Below, one piece after another: positions 25,089 through 32,957 of a stretch of 51,039 nucleotides of DNA. A program made the translations under genes and the position numbers. The DNA lies in NCBI GenBank assembly GCA_024696155.1, contig JAILHD010000104.1:1-51039 (forward strand), read 5' to 3'. The stretch comes from Treponema sp. GTDB taxonomy: Bacteria > Spirochaetota > Spirochaetia > Treponematales > Treponemataceae. The stretch's first letter is position 1. Each line of letters starts with the position of its first letter. The notes under the pieces were generated by a model, which ran no database searches, was not told where the DNA came from, and saw only the letters and a program-made list of their open reading frames with translations.

Positions 25089-26048
25089 ATGAATGATAAA
25101 TTAAATGCTGCTTTGAATGCAGGTGTTGATTGCGAAAGCACAAAATCAACTACCGAGGCATTCACATATTTTTTTAAGACAATTCAGACTCTGCGTGCTA
25201 AGGGCGGCTGCCCATGGGACAGGGAACAGACTCCCCTTTCAATGCGCCGTGACTTAATAGAAGAAACCTTTGAGGCTGTGGATGCAATTTCGCAAAATGA
25301 CGCAGAGCACGCAAAGGAAGAGCTTGGTGACGTATTCTTAAATACTTCTATGATTTCCTACATGTACGAGCAGGAAGGCAGCTTTAAGGTTGCAGATGTT
25401 CTTACAGAACTTGCAGACAAGCTTATCCGCCGTCACCCTCATGTTTTTCCTCAGAGTGAGGGAGCCAGCGAGGCAAAGGGCCAGGTAAAAAACAGTGATG
25501 AAGTTTTGAACCAGTGGGACAGAATTAAACAGAATGTAGAAGGCCGTAAGGGAGACTCAATTCTGGACGAAGTACCGGAAGGTTTTCCACCGATTTTACG
25601 GGCCTACAAGCTTCAGAAAAAAGCTGCAAAAAAAGGTTTTGACTGGGATACACCGGAACTGGTTGAAGAAAAGATAGAAGAAGAATTTGTGGAAGTAAAA
25701 GAAGCCAAAATTGAAAGGAATAAAGCTGCAGAGGCGGCAGACGGCACTGTTACGTCGGCAGAAACAACCTCTCACACCGAACCTTTCACAGTAAGCTCAA
25801 ATGCTGTTTTAGATGCCGCACAGCTTCACCTTGAAGAAGAAATAGGCGACCTTCTCTTTGCTGTAATCAACTATGCGCGTAAACTTGGCGTAGACCCGGA
25901 AACAGCTCTAACCCGCACAAATCAGAAATTCTACCGCCGTTTTACCTACGTAGAAAAAAAGATGACAGAAAATAATATCCCTATGGATCACGAACATCTT
26001 AAAGAGGAAGATAATTTCTGGAACGAAGCAAAGGTGCAAGGCTTGTAA
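25089..26048 (+). CDS. mazG: Nucleoside triphosphate pyrophosphohydrolase MazG
   Basis: A 319-aa enzyme that hydrolyses NTPs and dNTPs to monophosphates and pyrophosphate, clearing damaged or excess nucleotides. The first MazG domain has the hallmark KGGCPWDREQT (38-48) and the acidic helix LIEETFEAVDAI. The second has EEEIGDLLFAVINYARKLGVDPE. E. coli MazG is about 263 aa; the extra length is an N-terminal extension and an Ala/Thr/Glu-rich linker at about 200-240. MazG is the last gene of a run with hisH and hisF, 2 bp after hisF. Confidence 0.93.
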   Translation: MNDKLNAALNAGVDCESTKSTTEAFTYFFKTIQTLRAKGGCPWDREQTPLSMRRDLIEETFEAVDAISQNDAEHAKEELGDVFLNTSMISYMYEQEGSFKVADVLTELADKLIRRHPHVFPQSEGASEAKGQVKNSDEVLNQWDRIKQNVEGRKGDSILDEVPEGFPPILRAYKLQKKAAKKGFDWDTPELVEEKIEEEFVEVKEAKIERNKAAEAADGTVTSAETTSHTEPFTVSSNAVLDAAQLHLEEEIGDLLFAVINYARKLGVDPETALTRTNQKFYRRFTYVEKKMTENNIPMDHEHLKEEDNFWNEAKVQGL

Positions 26049-26072
26049 TCATAAGGCCAGCTGCCGGAACAT

Positions 26073-26107
26073 TTTAGTAATATTTAAGAATGTTTAATAA
26101 TACTAAA
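26073..26107. promoter_or_regulatory. Imperfect 15-bp palindrome upstream of the icd promoter
   Basis: TTTAGTAATATTTAA (26073-26087) and TTTAATAATACTAAA (26093-26107) are complementary at 13 of 15 positions around a 5-bp centre. It ends 2 bp before the icd -35 box. An operator or UP-element role is inference. Confidence 0.45.
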
Positions 26108-26109
26108 GA

Positions 26110-26138
26110 TTGTAAAGCCTTGCGATTTTTTGTATAAT
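26110..26138 (+). promoter_or_regulatory. Leaderless icd promoter
   Basis: TTGTAA at 26110-26115, a 17-bp spacer and perfect TATAAT at 26133-26138, 6 nt before the ATG at 26145. The expected start site falls on or next to that ATG. Confidence 0.75.
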
Positions 26139-26144
26139 GCGGTC

Positions 26145-27353
26145 ATGGCAAAAATTCAGATGAAAAATGCCATCGCAGAGCTCGATGGCGATGAAATGAC
26201 TCGTGTTTTATGGAAAGTGATTAAGGATGAACTTCTTACTCCCTTTGTAGACTTAAAGACAGAATACTACGATCTGGGCTTGAAAAGCCGCGATGATTCG
26301 GACGATAAAATCACTTACGAAGCTGCTGCAGCAATCAAACGCCTTCACGTTGGTGTAAAATGTGCCACAATCACATCAAATCAGGCACGCGTAGAAGAAT
26401 ATCATTTGAAGCAGCTCACACCGTCTCCAAACGGAATTATCCGCGCAGAACTTGACGGAACTGTATTCCGCGAGCCGATTTTTGTCAGCAACGTTCACGG
26501 AACTGTAAGCTGCTGGAAAAAGCCGATTGTTCTTGGCCGCCACGCATACGGTGACGTTTACAAAAATACAGAAATCAAAACTCCTTGTGCAGGAAAAGCT
26601 GAACTTGTTTTTACAGGTGCAGACGGAAAAGAAATCCGCAAATTGATTAAAGACATGCCGGGACCTGGAATCATTCAGGGAATCCACAACCTTGATGACT
26701 CAATCGAAAGCTTTGCCCGCTGTTGTCTTACATACGCACTTGACCGCAAAATCAGCGTTTGGTTTGGCGCAAAAGATACAATCTCTAAAACTTACGACGG
26801 AAACTTTAAGGCAATCTTCAACCGCGTTTACGAGGAAGAATTCAAAGCTAAATTTGAAGCTGCCGGAATCGAATACTTCTACACTCTGATTGATGACGCT
26901 GTAGCCCGCGTTATGAGAAGCGAAGGCGGATTCATGTGGGCAACAAAGAACTACGACGGCGACGTTATGAGCGACATGATTGCTTCTGCCTGCGGTTCAC
27001 TTGCAATGATGACATCAGTTCTTGTCAGCCCGGACGGAAACTTTGAATACGAAGCTTCGCACGGAACTGTTCAGAAGCACTATTACCGCTACCTTAAGGG
27101 TGAAAAAACTTCTACAAACCCTGTTGCTACAATTTTTGCCTGGACAGGTGCCCTTACAAAACGCGGCGAAATGGACGGAACTCCAGAACTCGTAGACTTT
27201 GCTAAAAAGCTTGAAAAAGCCACACTTGGCACAATCGAAGAAGGCTACATGACAGGCGACATTGCCCGTATCGCAGAGCCAGCTGCAAAGAAAGTTCTCA
27301 ATTCATGGGAATACATTGCGGCAATCCGTGAAAGACTTGAAAAACTTTTGTAA
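26145..27353 (+). CDS. icd: Isocitrate dehydrogenase (NADP), dimeric eukaryote-like type
   Basis: A 402-aa protein of the dimeric (type II) isocitrate dehydrogenase class common in eukaryotes and some bacteria, seen in LDGDEMTRVLWKVIKD, ATITSNQARVEEYHLKQLTPSPNGIIRAELDGTVFREPI and the C-terminal EASHGTVQKHYYRYLKGEKTSTNPVATIFAW. It makes 2-oxoglutarate and NADPH. I use the internal start giving MAKIQMKNAIAELDGDEMT; the ATG 15 nt upstream overlaps the -10 box and is unlikely to be translated. No other TCA-cycle gene lies nearby. A strong terminator follows. Confidence 0.96.
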   Translation: MAKIQMKNAIAELDGDEMTRVLWKVIKDELLTPFVDLKTEYYDLGLKSRDDSDDKITYEAAAAIKRLHVGVKCATITSNQARVEEYHLKQLTPSPNGIIRAELDGTVFREPIFVSNVHGTVSCWKKPIVLGRHAYGDVYKNTEIKTPCAGKAELVFTGADGKEIRKLIKDMPGPGIIQGIHNLDDSIESFARCCLTYALDRKISVWFGAKDTISKTYDGNFKAIFNRVYEEEFKAKFEAAGIEYFYTLIDDAVARVMRSEGGFMWATKNYDGDVMSDMIASACGSLAMMTSVLVSPDGNFEYEASHGTVQKHYYRYLKGEKTSTNPVATIFAWTGALTKRGEMDGTPELVDFAKKLEKATLGTIEEGYMTGDIARIAEPAAKKVLNSWEYIAAIRERLEKLL

Positions 27354-27371
27354 AATATAATTCCAGACAAA

Positions 27372-27406
27372 AAAAAGGCTGCCCGCAAAAGCGGACAGCC
27401 TTTTTC
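27372..27406. terminator. Bidirectional terminator between icd and purC
   Basis: GGCTGCCCGC and GCGGACAGCC form a 10-bp stem with one mismatch and a 4-nt loop, flanked by an A run on the left and a T run on the right. It can serve both convergent genes. Confidence 0.9.
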
Positions 27407-27421
27407 TATTTAACAATCAGC

Positions 27422-28267
27422 TTATTTGTGGCAGATTTTTGTCTGACACTCTTTATAAATTGCGCTTGTTTTTTCTGCAACGTCGGCAGGAATTTCCTTA
27501 ATATTTGGGTCTCCAGCCAGGTTATTAGCCTTGAGCCAGTCACGTACAAACTGCTTGTCGTAGCTTGCAGGACTTCCGCCAACCTCGTACTTGCTCAAAT
27601 CCCAGAAGCGTGAGCTGTCCGGTGTAAGAACTTCATCAGCAAGAACAAGCTCACCATTTTCATCAAGACCAAACTCAAATTTAGTATCGGCAATGATGAT
27701 TCCGTTTTTGTAAGCGTGCTCATAGCATTTTTTGTAAACGGCAATTGCAGTCTTTTCGATCTTAGAACCAAGCTCTTCGCCAAGGTCATCCTTCATGTAC
27801 TGGCAGGTAACGTTGATATCATGACCTTCCTTAGCCTTTGTTGAAGGAGTACAGATAGGTTCAGCAAGCTTTTCAGCCTCTTTATATTCTTTATTGAACT
27901 TGTGGCCAAGGAAAGGCTCGCCCTTCTTGTAAGCCTCGTACATAGAACCGAACATATAACCGCGAACGATAACCTCGTAAGGAATCATCTTAAGCTTTTT
28001 TACAAGAATTGTGCGTCCTTCGTATTCAGGCTTCTGGAATTCTGCAGGCATATCCTTCAAATCAGAAGAAATCATGTGATTTTTTACGATGTCGCCGGTG
28101 TACTCAAACCAGAAGTTAGAAAGAGCATTCAAAACCTTGCCCTTATCCTTAATCAAAGTCGGCAGGATTACATCAAATGCACTAAGACGGTCAGTAGTAA
28201 CAATAACCATGCGTCCGTCTTCCAAATCATAAACTTCGCGAACTTTACCAGAAATAATTTTTTTCAT
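27422..28267 (-). CDS. purC: Phosphoribosylaminoimidazole-succinocarboxamide synthase
   Basis: A 281-aa SAICAR synthetase, which joins CAIR and aspartate using ATP in purine synthesis. Family motifs are GKVREVYDL, TDRLSAFDVILPT, EVIVRGYMFGS, ADTKFEFG and DEVLTPDSSRFW. Length and motifs fit the longer, yeast-like subgroup rather than the 235-aa enterobacterial form. GGGAAGAA serves as Shine-Dalgarno. It begins 18 bp after the murI stop on the same strand, and the intervening TATATAA may give it its own promoter. Confidence 0.96.
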   Translation of the reverse strand: MKKIISGKVREVYDLEDGRMVIVTTDRLSAFDVILPTLIKDKGKVLNALSNFWFEYTGDIVKNHMISSDLKDMPAEFQKPEYEGRTILVKKLKMIPYEVIVRGYMFGSMYEAYKKGEPFLGHKFNKEYKEAEKLAEPICTPSTKAKEGHDINVTCQYMKDDLGEELGSKIEKTAIAVYKKCYEHAYKNGIIIADTKFEFGLDENGELVLADEVLTPDSSRFWDLSKYEVGGSPASYDKQFVRDWLKANNLAGDPNIKEIPADVAEKTSAIYKECQTKICHK

Positions 28268-28285
28268 AATTTCTTCCCTTTTTCG

Positions 28286-29104
28286 TTATATAATATTTTT
28301 GAACACAAGTCCAAAACGTTTGCAAATTACATCGTACTCTTTTTCGTCCTTTTTTTCAGTAAAACCGGTAATGAACAAAGAGGGAGAAGCCTCTCCCTGC
28401 GGTCGCACTTCGTTGCGCCCTACCCTCTCTGCGGGCTCAGACGCCGCCCGCAACGCCTGCTTTACAACGCCTTCTACCGAATCAACAACCTTAATTTCTT
28501 CCCCGCAAACCTTCTGAATAAGATTTGCAATATTCAAAAAATGAGTACAGCCAAGAATAATCACATCACAATCTTCTTTACGGAAGAACTCTACCGCAGG
28601 CTTGATTGCAGCAATACATTCATCTTCTGTAGCTGTAAATGATTCATGTTCCACAAAAGAAATCAAGTCAGCATCACCACGGCAAACAAGAGTACAGTCT
28701 GCCGCAAACTGCTGTTTTAAATTCTGATTATAAGGATGATTTACAGTAGAATTAGTTGCCAGAAGGCCAATACGGCGTTTTTTAGAAATGCTTGCCGCAA
28801 GTTTAATAGCAGGAACAGTGCCCACAAAAACAGTAGAAGGAAAAGCCTCGCGAACCTTATCCAGGGCATTAACGCTCATTGTGTTACAGGCAATCACAAT
28901 TACTTTAGGATCAAATTTCTGGATTATTTTATTACAGATAGAAATTACAGCTTCTATAATCTGTTCAGAAGATTTCTGACCATAAGGGAAATTTTTTGTG
29001 TCGGCTACATAAACACAGGACGCAGACGGACACTTTTCCCTCAAAAAGTTCATATAAGGAATTCCGCCAGTTCCTGAATCAAGGAACACAAAATCAACAG
29101 ACAC
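28286..29104 (-). CDS. murI: Glutamate racemase with an in-frame palindromic repeat insertion
   Basis: Makes D-glutamate for peptidoglycan. The 272-aa protein (GTG start at 29104, placed 5 nt after GGAGG) has FLDSGTGG, the two catalytic cysteines Cys73 (ACNTMS) and Cys186 (GCTHF), and YGQKSSE. A GTG 12 nt upstream is the alternative start. Residues about 216-242 (RAASEPAERVGRNEVRPQGEA) are encoded by a palindromic repeat also found between genes at 46303-46374. It is inserted without a frameshift between the last helix after VDSVEGVVKQA and the final strand LFITGF. The enzyme is presumably still active, because the insertion is away from both cysteines. Confidence 0.93.
   Translation of the reverse strand: MSVDFVFLDSGTGGIPYMNFLREKCPSASCVYVADTKNFPYGQKSSEQIIEAVISICNKIIQKFDPKVIVIACNTMSVNALDKVREAFPSTVFVGTVPAIKLAASISKKRRIGLLATNSTVNHPYNQNLKQQFAADCTLVCRGDADLISFVEHESFTATEDECIAAIKPAVEFFRKEDCDVIILGCTHFLNIANLIQKVCGEEIKVVDSVEGVVKQALRAASEPAERVGRNEVRPQGEASPSLFITGFTEKKDEKEYDVICKRFGLVFKNII
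28381..28458 (-). repeat. Palindromic repeat family B, copy inside murI
   Basis: About 78 bp. It has the same three-hairpin plan and much the same sequence as 46303-46374: AGGGAG with CTCCCT, then a stem around ACTTCGTTGCG, then GCGGGC with GCCCGC, ending in CGCAACGCC. Here it lies in coding sequence, is a multiple of three within the reading frame, and adds no stop codon. Confidence 0.8.
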
Positions 29105-29176
29105 ATCTGCCTCCACAAGTTTCTATATAATAGCGAAAAAGCGTAAAAAAAGGAAGATTTTTGAATACAAACGCAT

Positions 29177-29182
29177 TATAAT
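29177..29182 (+). promoter_or_regulatory. -10 box of a leaderless promoter (pentapeptide protein)
   Basis: Perfect TATAAT with a 6-nt gap to the ATG at 29189 and no Shine-Dalgarno. The -35 region is poor. Confidence 0.6.
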
Positions 29183-29188
29183 ATATGT

Positions 29189-29872
29189 ATGTTCACAATC
29201 AACAAATGCCTTGTAAGCAACTGTTCAGAAGATGCACTTTCATCATTTGACGAATTCGGAAACATAAAAACAGAACGCGGGTACTGCATAGACCATACAC
29301 CAGACCCTGGACGCTCTCAAACAGAAATTTACAACTACATTAAAAATCACGAAAAAATCATAGGATTAAACGCCTGCGGAATTATTTTTAAAGACATAGA
29401 TTTTTCAAATAAAAAATTTTTTGGCTGTAATTTTTCTCACTGTACCTTCCAGAACATCAAGTGGGAGCACAGCCTTGTCCGCATTTCTATCTTTGACTTT
29501 GCATTTTTTAACGACTGCAATTTTATTCAGAGTAATACAATTTTTACAAGCTTTGCCTGCTGTACCTTTAGCTCAACCATTTTTAATTCCAGCGATATGA
29601 AGCAGTGTAATTTAAACGGCACAAAAGCCTATCAGTGTTCTTTTGACAATTCAGACTTCTTTAGTTCTCGTTTTATAAAGGCAACACTTGTAAACACCTC
29701 TTTCAGAAACTGTAATCTTAAAAAGACAATCTTTAATAAATCAGACAGACAGAATGTTTCTTTTAAGATGTCAAATACGCGGGAAGCTATTTTTGACACA
29801 CCAGATAACATAATAGGCTCTGGAGAAATTGACAGCCTTCAATTTGGTAACGCAATAGTGGACGGTGATTAA
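29189..29872 (+). CDS. Pentapeptide-repeat protein
   Basis: A 227-aa protein. Residues 1-70 form a small cysteine-containing start (NKCLVSNCSEDALSSF). From about 75 to 205 the sequence follows the A(D/N)LXX-type repeat, here with many Phe and Cys at the centre positions: FKDIDFSNKKFFGCNFSHCTF, FNSSDMKQCNLNGTKAYQCSF, FFSSRFIKATLVNTSFRNCNL. This predicts a right-handed beta-helix. The function is unknown; some family members mimic DNA and protect gyrase, but there is no evidence for that here. The next gene starts at the base after its stop codon, so the two are coupled. Confidence 0.82.
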   Translation: MFTINKCLVSNCSEDALSSFDEFGNIKTERGYCIDHTPDPGRSQTEIYNYIKNHEKIIGLNACGIIFKDIDFSNKKFFGCNFSHCTFQNIKWEHSLVRISIFDFAFFNDCNFIQSNTIFTSFACCTFSSTIFNSSDMKQCNLNGTKAYQCSFDNSDFFSSRFIKATLVNTSFRNCNLKKTIFNKSDRQNVSFKMSNTREAIFDTPDNIIGSGEIDSLQFGNAIVDGD

Positions 29873-30430
29873 ATGAAAGTATACTACCATCATAACCAAG
29901 GCGGATTTTCTAACTGCTATATTGTTGTAAACGAGGCGGTAAAAGAAGCCATTATAATAGATCCGGGCAAAGTAACAGACGAAATCATTTCTCAAATAGA
30001 AGATAACAGACTTTCAATTTCAGGAATTCTGATTACTCATAACCATGGCAGCCATGTTCACGGGCTTAAGACACTGCAAAAAATCTATTCTCCAAAGATT
30101 TTTGCAGCCGACTGGGAAGTTGCAGGTGACGCTACAACCGTACTTTCTAACGATGGCCACATAAGAATTGCAAAACTAACCGTACAGTACATGACAGTTC
30201 CTGGACATACTTCAGATTCAATGGTTTATAAAATAGAAAACGTACTTTTTACAGGAGACGTTTTGGGAGCAGGCAGCATTGGATCTACAAACTCCAGCTA
30301 TTCCAAATTCATTCTTGAATCAAACATTAAAAATAAAATATATACAATGGATGACCAGACAGTAATTATGCCGGGGCACGGACCGCTTTCAACACTTGGC
30401 GCATTAAAAGCGCTTATGGATGAGTTTTAA
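29873..30430 (+). CDS. Metallo-beta-lactamase-fold hydrolase, glyoxalase II-like, with altered metal motif
   Basis: A 185-aa MBL-fold protein. The usual THxHxDH motif reads THNHGSH, so Ser60 replaces the aspartate that normally binds the second metal. The other ligands look normal: His56, His58, His61, PGHTSDSMVY, FTGDVLG and MPGHGPLSTLG. It may bind one metal, or use a different second site. It has no Shine-Dalgarno and starts immediately after the pentapeptide gene, so translation probably depends on that gene. Its stop overlaps the end of the convergent metallopeptidase-like gene. Confidence 0.82.
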   Translation: MKVYYHHNQGGFSNCYIVVNEAVKEAIIIDPGKVTDEIISQIEDNRLSISGILITHNHGSHVHGLKTLQKIYSPKIFAADWEVAGDATTVLSNDGHIRIAKLTVQYMTVPGHTSDSMVYKIENVLFTGDVLGAGSIGSTNSSYSKFILESNIKNKIYTMDDQTVIMPGHGPLSTLGALKALMDEF

Positions 30431-32352
30431 TATCTTCTTACAATAGAAATATTTCCGCAAACGATTCCGTAGCGGTCAAAAACAAAATCATTCATCATAC
30501 CAGCTGCGTCTTCAAAAGCCGCTGCATTATTCTGCCGTATATAAGCACATAGATACGGAGTTGCAGCCATTACAGTTCCGCGGTTGGCAAGATGAACAAA
30601 ATATTTTGAAACTTCCGTAATAGGCTGCTGCATAATATATGCCATAAATTCGTTGTGCATAAGATATTCATCGCTGATGTCATAGCCCAAAGAAGGCTGC
30701 GAGCGGAAGTAATCAATTAAAAACTGGCGAGAATCATAATCAATAGTGCCATAAACAGCTGCAACAAAGTTTCTGAACTCTTCATCGCGGAAGAAGATTG
30801 TATGCCAGCCTTCGTGTGCCAAAAGATTATAACGGCTCCAGTTTGGAGTTTCGCGGCTAACAGAAACCAGTCCGCCTTCATTAGCACGAACATATTTTCC
30901 ATCTACTTCAAAAAATCCGTTTACAATCAGAATCTTTTTCAAAAGTTCTTCTTCATAATTAAGGCGGAAGTTTAAATCTGTTGCTGCATTAAAGAACTTA
31001 GCCATACTCTGAGCGCTGTAATCGTGGGCATTGTAACCGTGCATGCCGCTAAGCTCTTCGTTAGACATTAGACGACCTTTATAGCCTTCTTTTTCTACAA
31101 AGTATGCAAGGCGGGTAAAGAACTTATCCTGAACCTCGTAATTACGGGTATCAAAGAATAAAATACGGTCAAATCTGTCCCATTCAAAAATCTCATAATC
31201 AGCAGTACGCCATTTTAAAACATCGTATTCTAGAATAAAGCCTGGATCAGTTGGAACAGGCACCAGTACTTCGCCAGAATTAACAGAAATATTGTTAGAA
31301 GCAATAAAATCAGATTTTTTAAAGGCACTCTCAGAAACCTTCATATACATAGAAGAAACGCACATCTTGTTAGAAGTAAGCGTCATTCTGCTGCAAGGAT
31401 TTTTTAATGCCGCAATCGGAATAATCACCTTATTTGCAGTAGGCGCATTGTTAATGTAAAGGCGTTCGCCACCAGCATTAAGTTCAACAGTTACCTTTTC
31501 TTCCAGCGTAGACTTAAATTTTGGAACATCGTAAAGCCCAACGCATACTTCAGGAAGCGGATTCTGCACATTCTTCATATTATAAATGGTAGCCGCATTA
31601 GAAAAATCAAAGCTGGAATTAGAAGTGTCAATTTTTCCGCCACTGTAAGCAAAACCATAACGCGGAATAGATGTACTAACATCAAAACCAAGCATTGCGT
31701 CAGTTACACATGCAGCAACAATCCGTGTTCGCAAAGTAGAAAAAATAAAAAAGCCGTGCGGAATATTTCCACTATCAAAACTATTTTTATTAAGCGCAAT
31801 AGAAACATCAAAAACATCAGGCAGATTTTTTACATTCGCCTGAGCTACAAGCCGGTTTCCACCGCCATAAACCTGCGAAATAAATTTCCCCTTTGAATTA
31901 AAATCTTCGTCTGTAAGAAAGCCTACCTGCAGAGGAAGGTCTACAGCATTTGCAAAAATCTGTTTCTGACGGCTGGTAGGTAAAATTTTTACGCGCACCA
32001 TAACCGCCGCACTTCCGTAACGGTCAAAACTTTCATAGATTTTTTCTTTCTGAGCCTTAGAAAACATAAAGCTTGCGTATTTTGCCTGCTTTATCCAGCC
32101 TTTGTGCGCAGCACCATCCAAAGCCACAAGGTCTGTAGAAGATTTATCGTAAGTAAATTCAAGTTTTACAGGAGTTGCAGTGCCAAAAGTAAAAAAGAAC
32201 CACAAAAAGAACAGATCAAAAAGCACAAATGCAACAATTCCAACCGTAAAATACTGCATATTGCGCGGAAGCCGTTTAAACCATCGAGCCGATTTTTTTA
32301 CAGGAATATAAACGCCCTTAAAAGCTGACTTAAAAATATTCTTTCCACCCAT
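30427..32352 (-). CDS. Membrane-anchored protein with HEGWH metallopeptidase-like motif
   Basis: A 641-aa protein with a basic N terminus and one membrane segment at about 34-57 (FTVGIVAFVLFDLFFLWFFF); the rest should be outside the cytoplasm. Residues 60-400 are beta-rich and unrecognised. Residues about 420-600 are helical and contain HEGWH at 513-517, an HExxH zinc-protease motif. Glu568 (HNEFMAYIM) about 50 residues later is a candidate third ligand. I do not know the family. No Shine-Dalgarno is present; TAAAAT ends 6 nt before the ATG. Confidence 0.7.
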   Translation of the reverse strand: MGGKNIFKSAFKGVYIPVKKSARWFKRLPRNMQYFTVGIVAFVLFDLFFLWFFFTFGTATPVKLEFTYDKSSTDLVALDGAAHKGWIKQAKYASFMFSKAQKEKIYESFDRYGSAAVMVRVKILPTSRQKQIFANAVDLPLQVGFLTDEDFNSKGKFISQVYGGGNRLVAQANVKNLPDVFDVSIALNKNSFDSGNIPHGFFIFSTLRTRIVAACVTDAMLGFDVSTSIPRYGFAYSGGKIDTSNSSFDFSNAATIYNMKNVQNPLPEVCVGLYDVPKFKSTLEEKVTVELNAGGERLYINNAPTANKVIIPIAALKNPCSRMTLTSNKMCVSSMYMKVSESAFKKSDFIASNNISVNSGEVLVPVPTDPGFILEYDVLKWRTADYEIFEWDRFDRILFFDTRNYEVQDKFFTRLAYFVEKEGYKGRLMSNEELSGMHGYNAHDYSAQSMAKFFNAATDLNFRLNYEEELLKKILIVNGFFEVDGKYVRANEGGLVSVSRETPNWSRYNLLAHEGWHTIFFRDEEFRNFVAAVYGTIDYDSRQFLIDYFRSQPSLGYDISDEYLMHNEFMAYIMQQPITEVSKYFVHLANRGTVMAATPYLCAYIRQNNAAAFEDAAGMMNDFVFDRYGIVCGNISIVRRY

Positions 32353-32358
32353 ATCCCT

Positions 32359-32364
32359 ATTTTA
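32359..32364 (-). promoter_or_regulatory. -10 box of a leaderless promoter (HEGWH protein)
   Basis: TAAAAT on the minus strand with a 6-nt gap to the ATG at 32352. It is one half of a back-to-back pair with the box at 32384-32389. Confidence 0.55.
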
Positions 32365-32389
32365 CCAAATATTACAAAAAGTTTATACT
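32361..32389 (+). promoter_or_regulatory. Leaderless promoter of the 173-aa protein gene
   Basis: TTTACC at 32361-32366, a 17-bp spacer and TATACT at 32384-32389, 6 nt before the ATG at 32396. It overlaps the divergent promoter. Confidence 0.6.
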
Positions 32390-32395
32390 GATTCC

Positions 32396-32917
32396 ATGCT
32401 CGTAATAATCCCAAATCCAAACCAGACAACAGAGCTTATCCGCATGCAAAAGGAGTTCATTAAAAAAGCAAACTCCGCTCCTCTTCCCCACCCCGTTTTT
32501 TACCAGAACGCCCCGCTTTGGATTTTTATAGAAGAAAACAATTCTTTTACGCGCGATTTTTCAAAAGATGAGCTAAAGAAATTTTCTGCAGAGCTTACAA
32601 AAGTAGAATTAGATTCCTCACAAGTTTATTTTTCTAAAAACTTGCAGCAAATAGTTTTAGGCATTCATTCACGTATAAGCACCACAAAAATCACTTTGCA
32701 GGGCGAATTAGTTCTCTGCCAGACTGCAACGGTCGTAAACGGCACATCAACTTCCGAATGCATAGAACCATTGCTTAATCTCTGCAAAACAGAGATTCCT
32801 GGGGGACCTTCAAAAAGTTTTCCTTTGCAGCTAAAAGTTTTCCGCGTTGCAAACGCCGTAAAGCCAGATTCCCACAGTTTTGCAGTTACAGACTTTGTCT
32901 GGAAGAAATTTAAATAA
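32396..32917 (+). CDS. Unknown 173-aa protein
   Basis: No family recognised. It is a soluble alpha/beta protein without signal peptide or membrane segments, starting MLVIIPNPNQTTELIRMQKEF and ending in a basic DFVWKKFK. It has paired strand-like stretches (KITLQGELVLCQT, FPLQLKVFRVANAV). It is divergent from the HEGWH membrane protein, from which it is separated by 43 bp, and is followed by a strong terminator, so it is a single-gene unit with its own promoter. Confidence 0.65.
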   Translation: MLVIIPNPNQTTELIRMQKEFIKKANSAPLPHPVFYQNAPLWIFIEENNSFTRDFSKDELKKFSAELTKVELDSSQVYFSKNLQQIVLGIHSRISTTKITLQGELVLCQTATVVNGTSTSECIEPLLNLCKTEIPGGPSKSFPLQLKVFRVANAVKPDSHSFAVTDFVWKKFK

Positions 32918-32918
32918 A

Positions 32919-32950
32919 AAAATCCGTGCAAAATTAATCGCACGGATTTT
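32919..32950. terminator. Bidirectional terminator
   Basis: AAAATCCGTGC pairs with GCACGGATTTT around a 10-nt loop. It serves the 173-aa gene on the plus strand and the thrA run on the minus strand. Confidence 0.9.
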
Positions 32951-32957
32951 ATAAAGT

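Noticed and set aside
25680..25830. Palindromic repeat in the MazG linker, as in murI
   Set aside because: The linker is longer than usual but its DNA shows no inverted repeat and no match to families A or B.
26130..26144. Upstream ATG for icd
   Set aside because: It overlaps the perfect TATAAT -10 box, so the codon is probably not in the mRNA. The family N terminus begins at 26145.
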